Shown in pieces: positions 52,787 to 64,000 of a stretch of DNA of 64,000 nucleotides. Numbering within the stretch: the stretch's first letter is position 1; every line of letters begins with the position of its first letter. The notes beneath the pieces are model-generated. The model did no database searches. It worked only from the letters and a program-made list of their open reading frames with translations, and was not told the DNA's origin. The translations under genes and the position numbers were made by a program. The DNA is from Nymphaea colorata (taxonomy: Eukaryota > Streptophyta > Magnoliopsida > Nymphaeales > Nymphaeaceae), in contig NC_045140.1 of the NCBI RefSeq assembly GCF_008831285.2, positions 27,360,131 through 27,424,130 of the forward strand, read 5' to 3'.

Positions 52787-53979
52787 TCAGTTTGAACACT
52801 CGGGAGGAAGTCCCTGAGCGAAGCGGTTTACGTCGGCGCAGTAGTTGTAGATCATGTATTTCCTCTGCAGCAACCGCGTCATCTTCCTGGTCCAATCGTC
52901 CACGGTGGGGACTTGCTTTAGTCCCTGCCCGTTGCCGCCACCTGAGGAGGAGGTCGCGGAGACGGGTGCCGATGGCTGCTGACCGCAGAGGGGTGACTTT
53001 GAGGAAGAAGGGCAAGGAATGGCCCTGAAGTTGGAGTAGGAGGCAATGAAGGGGGCGTTTGCCCAGTTGGTTTTAACCCGCCCCCCCTGTGTCGCCCAGT
53101 CATCGGCATTCCATATGCTGGCATAAACTCTCATCGGTTGGCTCGTGGGGAAGGGAACGCCCACGGCCTGCTTATTAGTGAACACTCTGATAGGCCTCCT
53201 GTCCACGTAGAATCTGAAAAAAGAGAGGACAATACAGGTTTTGATCAATTGACTGTTGATTGAGATGTAGGTGGTAAGATGACCAGTTTGGTGGAAATGG
53301 AGGGGGAGGATATCTTGGTGCTGGGTATTATTATACTTACATGATGTGCTGTGGGTTCCAGAGGATGGAGTAGGTGTGATAAGCAGCAGTTGGGTCGAAC
53401 CAAAGGTAGAACTGCATCTCCTTCTTCCCATTTCCCTGTGCATAGACGTTGGTGTGCAGGACATATGGTTGCCCCGTCTCATTTCCGAGGAACTCCAGGT
53501 CTATCTCATCGTGTGCGTTGCCTTGCGAGGACATCTGCTCATTGTTGCTAAGAGTCAGTAAAAATTGACCGTGTGTCGTTGAGGAGTAAACGAAAGAGAA
53601 GATGGCAAGAGACTTACATAGAAGGTGGTAACCGTGCCTGCAGAGTCACCGGCGGGCAGCTTGATCTGCATGTCAACGCGAGCAAACAAGTATTCCTGCT
53701 TCGATTGGAAACCAGATGCTGCAGAAAATACACCAAACACGCGTTAGAGAGGGAGAAGATTGAGAATGGCATCAGAAAAGTGAGAGCAACGATGGGGAAC
53801 AATCTCCAAGTACCTGAGGATTGCTCGAGTCTAAGATCAACCACATTCCCTCCGTTTCTGATGGTGGGTTTGCCTCCAGTGATTTCAATGTTTTGCATCA
53901 TGGTCGCAGCTGTAGAGGAGACAGCGATGAAGGCCAAAAGGACGAGGGCGCAGAGCAGACAAGGCTGCGAGGACACCAT
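52787..53979 (-). CDS. XTH: Xyloglucan endotransglucosylase/hydrolase (XTH), copy B
   Basis: Four exons on the minus strand, 53979-53814, 53718-53618, 53534-53341 and 53213-52787, give 295 residues. Exons 1, 2 and 3 have exactly the same lengths (166, 101 and 194 bases) as those of copy A, and exon 3 products agree at 58 of 64 residues. A signal peptide (residues 1 to about 24), [11 protein letters not shown] (97-107, catalytic E99, D101, E103) and the N107-E-T glycosylation site are all kept. The last exon is 15 bases longer because of a Ser/Gly-rich insertion ([15 protein letters not shown]) before the XET_C helices; the protein ends PECSN. The role is the same as copy A: remodelling of wall xyloglucan after secretion. 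The inverted, tail-to-tail arrangement points to a local duplication. The frame and all splice sites are intact, so both copies look functional. Confidence 0.94.
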
Positions 53980-54122
53980 TGCTGCTAACTATACCAAGCA
54001 CCAATAAAATAAATGGAGAAGAGAAATAGAACAGAGATTGGAAAAAGGAGGAACTATAGAAGGAAAGGAACCAGACGCTGATCTGAGTTGTGCTGTGGGG
54101 AAAGGGGGAGGAGAAGGCTTGT

Positions 54123-54131
54123 TATTTATAG
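54123..54131 (-). promoter_or_regulatory. TATA box of the minus-strand XTH gene
   Basis: On the minus strand CCCTATAAATA lies about 145 bases before the start codon at 53979. Both XTH copies share a CTATAAAT-type box. Confidence 0.6.
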
Positions 54132-56348
54132 GGCCGTGGCACAGTGGCAGTGGCGGTGCCGGTGGTAGTGGAAGGGGAAAGGAAGGAGAGCTCTGCACAG
54201 TTGGCAAACACTGGAAACACACAACCCTGCTGCTCGTCTTTTCTCTCCATTGTCAGTACCATCATGGCTCCACTTTTAAATAATTATTTGCTAGACAGTT
54301 GACATCGCTCTCTTCCTCTTTCTCTTTTATGTGGACAATAGATTCGGATGTAGTGGCAAAGACGCGTCGAGTTGGCCCTGAGTTTCAACAAGTTTTTAAT
54401 GACTGCCATGCCGCGGCAGGTCTGAAGAAAACAAACATGCCAGCTGTCTCGCTTTTGCCAGCCGGCTCCTCCCATTATTTCTGTGCATTTGTCTAGCCAG
54501 GTGGAGAAGAAGTTGCTTCTTTCTTTCATTTTTTTTCTTCTCGATAAACCAAACGTAGGATGTGAAACCGTGAATTGTTTATTAATGGAGACGTTGTATG
54601 CATCCGAGTTTGCTGGTAATTCGAATAAGTTTCCTTTATCGTATACGTCTAAAACTTTAAAGAATCCAAAGTGGATCGGAAAATAGGGAATGTAATGTAA
54701 TTTGAATGGATTAGATCCATCAAAAATTGCTTATTCTATGCTTTCTCGAAGAGTCTCATGTGAGAGCTAACAAAGTAGCATATCTTGAAAATATGGGCAT
54801 GGATCATCACAAAACTACCCATGCAGAGAACATGATGCTCATTATTAAAGAAAAAAAATTGAGTTCTGGAGAGTTGTTTGTTTAAACTCGACGTCTTCTT
54901 GCGTCAAAATTTTGCAAGTTTTTGTATTACTAAAAGTTTTGCCGTCTCGAAGGTTTCTTGCACTCGAAAAATGGCCAAGAGGAAGAGTCATTGCTTAGAA
55001 GCCTTGGGGGACAGTCTCGCATCTAAACATCCCCGCGGGTTGCAGTTAACGATGAAACCTTGAAAGATTTGCATTAGAGGAGCACATTTTCCTCACAGTT
55101 GCAAATATAGGTCTCAAGTTATGTAATTTCTTAATTTCGCTAACAACGGTCAAATAAGCGTCTACCTTTTATCATTTTCTTTCCAACTCTGATTAAGGTA
55201 TGAATAATGGTAAAGAAATGACCATGTTATCCCTTTTTCAAATGGAAAATGAATAAAAATTTTTACTTGAGAGGACGCACGTTGAAAGCTGTATCAACCT
55301 GTCATCATTTAATTTGAAGCCTCTATGTAGTAGCTGGCAGAAGGTAAGACCCGTATCATATGAATCAGAATATGATACGCTTACTTGGTATTATAAACAA
55401 AGTTAGGCCTTGAAAACCATTAGAGGCCCGAGTGGGCATCATATGAAGCTCAAAAAATTTGTCATTTGTAGGTCAGCAGATGATGAGCAAAACAACAGAA
55501 CGGAACCACTCGTGCATCCATCCTGCTAAAGCTTGTATCAATTACCATTGATAATGCTAGATGTTAAGAAATAATTACACGCTTAAAGAATCCAGAAATA
55601 ATTGACTCAAATTGCGTCAAATTTGTAATATAATATCCACAACCCTCCAGAGCATAGCCGAGGACCAGCCACTGAACAGTCTACGGCTTTCCTTATCAAC
55701 TGCTCCTAGTCTGAACATCCTAGCCAATTTGCAAACCTTGGTCCCGAGGGCCGCTAGAAGCAACAGACTGATAGACCCATAAAAGTAAAAAAAAAACGAC
55801 AAGGAGACGTGAACCATCCAAGCAAAAGCGTGTCGGCGCGCGGTGACCAAAGTTGAGCAAGGACCACGAATACGATCGTGTGCCAGCAAATACTAGCAAA
55901 GTACTTTTGACAGATGACTGTGAGTGTGTTCTGCATTCTCTGTACACCCTGAAAAGGTGACCATGGCCTTTTTTGTCTCCAAAAGCACACCCGTATTGCA
56001 ATTTGCAACTCGAAAAATCGAGCTTTGGCAAAACAGTTTGAACTTATCCACGCAATGCAATCAAGCTCCACAGTTTGAAAGTCTTCTCCGTGCTACATTT
56101 TGGTTTCATCCACAAGCTGATCAGCAGAGCGCCATGTTCTTCCAAGTCTTTCTATCTCAAAAAATTACGAATCTAGAAATTGTATTCACAGCATTTTGCG
56201 ATGAACCCACTTGCTTCTTTACACCATTTTCTAAAACTCTACTTCTGTTTCTCTACCTGTTTTCACCACCTGCGCGATCTGAAAGGACTTCAGGGAGACC
56301 AAGAAAAAGGAAAATTTTGCTCTATATAACAAGTGATCTATTAAAAAA
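54132..56348. other. Intergenic region between XTH copy B and the OSCA gene
   Basis: The XTH promoter lies at the left. No recognised gene follows. Frames at 55720-56071 on the minus strand resemble nothing known, but they lie just downstream of the OSCA donor at 56411 and could include a last untranslated or short coding exon of that gene. Confidence 0.45.
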
Positions 56349-62455
<6,107 letters not shown>

Positions 62456-63528
62456 CTGTGATAATGCAAAAGGACAATTAAGGGCCAAATAACAATAACA
62501 GTAACAGAATTCAGACACAGATACATGAAGGAAATTAAGCTTTTTATGGAACTGTATATCAAGGAGAATGTGAAAATTACAGAAGGTTGTTGCTTGTTTT
62601 CAGCAATTTTTCGTTGTTGTGTATTATATAAATACACTTTTACCAACCTTTTGAAGGACAGATTTTATGCACTCTGTGATTCGTCTAGAAATCAGCCAAT
62701 ATGTTCTGATCATAGGAAGGGTTACATCCTTGTCACATAAACTAAGTGAAGAGAATTCCAACTTGAACTAAGAAGCCTTATTAGGGAAGACAGCCTTGCT
62801 ACATGTCCTTCAAATCCTCCACAGTGTAATACTGCAGTAGGAAAAACTATGAGCGCAAGAATTCTCATGTGATCTCGTAGTCACCAATATTTTGAAACTA
62901 TCCAAATAATACTGGGGTCTGAAATTAAGGCATCAATATTATCAAAATAGTGCAATAAACGTATATCTCGATAATAATTCTGATATTTGTCAAAAATATT
63001 TGGAAAGAAAAATTGCATAATTTTACTGTACAGAATAATCTTCTTCATAGGACTTTGATTTCTCTTTGTGACTTTCCAATTTTTAGAACTTCCCAAAAGA
63101 ATTACTATTTCTCTAGCAAAAACCCACATTGTAAGAACACCTAATAAGAACAGAGCCTATTAAATTAGTCTTGAGTCTCTTGACCTCCTCTTTATGGCCA
63201 ATTTACATAGTACGTGGTATTATTTGGTCAATCTGAGCATGTATATGTTGTCAATGCTTAATAAGAAACATATATTAGAAAAAAAAAAGAGCTCTATAAA
63301 AAATTTCAAGTTTATTTTCTCAATTTAGTTTGTGTCAAGTTTTTAAGCATTTCAAGCCTTCATTTTCACCAGTTAGAAAACACACAAGGGGCAAAGGCAA
63401 CTAAGTTCGCACATTTCTTCAACTAATAGAACATGATAAACACATCCATCAATTGAAATCAGATAAACAAACATTTATTTGATTAAGATTTTCTGGAGCC
63501 TAATGTGGAATTAAGCAACACATATTTC
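62456..63528. other. OSCA intron sequence
   Basis: No exon-like sequence matching the missing N-terminal part of the channel was found here, so this is probably intron continuing past the window edge. Confidence 0.5.

Positions 63529-63597
<69 letters not shown>
63529..63597. repeat. Compound (CA)n(TA)n(GA)n microsatellite
   Basis: Three dinucleotide tracts in a row, about 69 bases. Confidence 0.95.
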
Positions 63598-63621
63598 GAG
63601 GGGAGAGAGAGAGGTGCACAT

Positions 63622-63930
63622 TGTTAAGATATGGTTTGGGTCAAGTCAGACCCGACCCATTTTCACCACACGCAGCACATGGGCAGTGGCAAACTTGTAA
63701 TATTTATTGTTCCTTTGTGTATTTTATTTGTAACAGCTAAGTGTAATTAGTTCAAGTAATAACAAGGGGCAGGTGCTTACTCCAAGGCCCTCGTTTTTCT
63801 CTCTCCTTTCTCGGGCAGACTTATTCTCTTCTCTTCCTCGTGTCTTCTTTGAGACTCCATGTGGTGATACCATATCAAGATCTTACACACATGCCAGGGC
63901 TGCCTATATCAGGTTAAATTTTCAAGTTTC
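63622..63930 (+). mobile_element. Possible Copia-type LTR (partial or solo)
   Basis: The stretch begins TGTTAAGATATGG and continues through GTAACAGCTAAG and a CT-rich tract (63790-63850). This layout and wording resemble plant Copia LTRs. It ends near GTGGTGATACCATATCA with no clear primer-binding site. No second LTR or coding part is in the window. It would lie antisense within an OSCA intron. Identification is by general appearance only. Confidence 0.3.
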
Positions 63931-64000
63931 TTCCTTCATATTAAATAAAAGTTTGAAATGCAAATGATGTTGAGCCATTTGAAATCCCAGTTTTCTTGCG

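Noticed and set aside
52747-53028. Plus-strand ORF rich in Arg and Ser over XTH copy B
   Set aside because: Antisense shadow of the last XTH exon.
55720-56071. Overlapping minus-strand frames downstream of the OSCA gene
   Set aside because: They resemble no known protein and do not match the C-terminal end of HYP1-type proteins.

Overview
The window is nuclear DNA of a flowering plant. Its genes are split by GT-AG introns, several longer than 2 kb. The intergenic DNA is AT-rich, full of (TA)n, (GA)n and (GT)n microsatellites, and carries decayed LINE, Copia and hAT-type elements. All recognisable proteins are plant families: R2R3-MYB, plastid-type BCAT, the CRWN nuclear lamina-like protein, XTH wall enzymes, an OSCA/CSC1 channel and a defensin-like peptide. 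The sequence does not fix the species; an angiosperm with moderately repeat-rich DNA is as far as I can go.

Layout from left to right. 1-4.5 kb is gene-poor and holds one well-bounded hAT-type MITE at 3631-3786. 4.5-6.6 kb has a damaged ribosomal protein S17 copy followed by the broken 3' part of a LINE reverse transcriptase, with a 30-bp perfect palindrome between them. 8.0-8.4 kb has a two-exon defensin-like gene on the minus strand. 9.0-9.7 kb has an internally deleted Copia remnant on the minus strand. 9.7-18.9 kb has no convincing gene. 19.0-20.6 kb has a three-exon R2R3-MYB of the RAX/MYB36/MYB68/MYB84 group on the plus strand. 23.7-28.5 kb, with a likely first exon near 31 kb, is a branched-chain amino acid aminotransferase on the minus strand; its first intron contains a duplicated segment. 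33.5-40.8 kb is a seven-exon CRWN/NMCP gene on the plus strand. 40.8-48.1 kb has no convincing gene. 48.2-49.4 kb (plus) and 52.8-54.0 kb (minus) are two very similar four-exon XTH genes pointing at each other. 56.3-62.5 kb is the 3' two-thirds of a CSC1-like/OSCA (HYP1-type) channel gene on the minus strand, whose 5' exons lie beyond the right edge; one exon carries a 1-base frame break.

The genes do not form a pathway. They are ordinary single plant genes with their own promoters. The exception is the XTH pair, a local inverted duplication whose products would both act on xyloglucan in the cell wall. I found no evidence of a new multi-gene system. The observations most worth checking are the OSCA frame break, the S17 lesions, the gag-to-RNase H deletion junction in the Copia remnant, the duplicated unit in the BCAT intron, and the defensin-like gene.

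Exon boundaries were set by matching reading phase across GT/AG sites to family proteins known to me. No alignment or database search was run, so family names rest on motif and sequence recognition.
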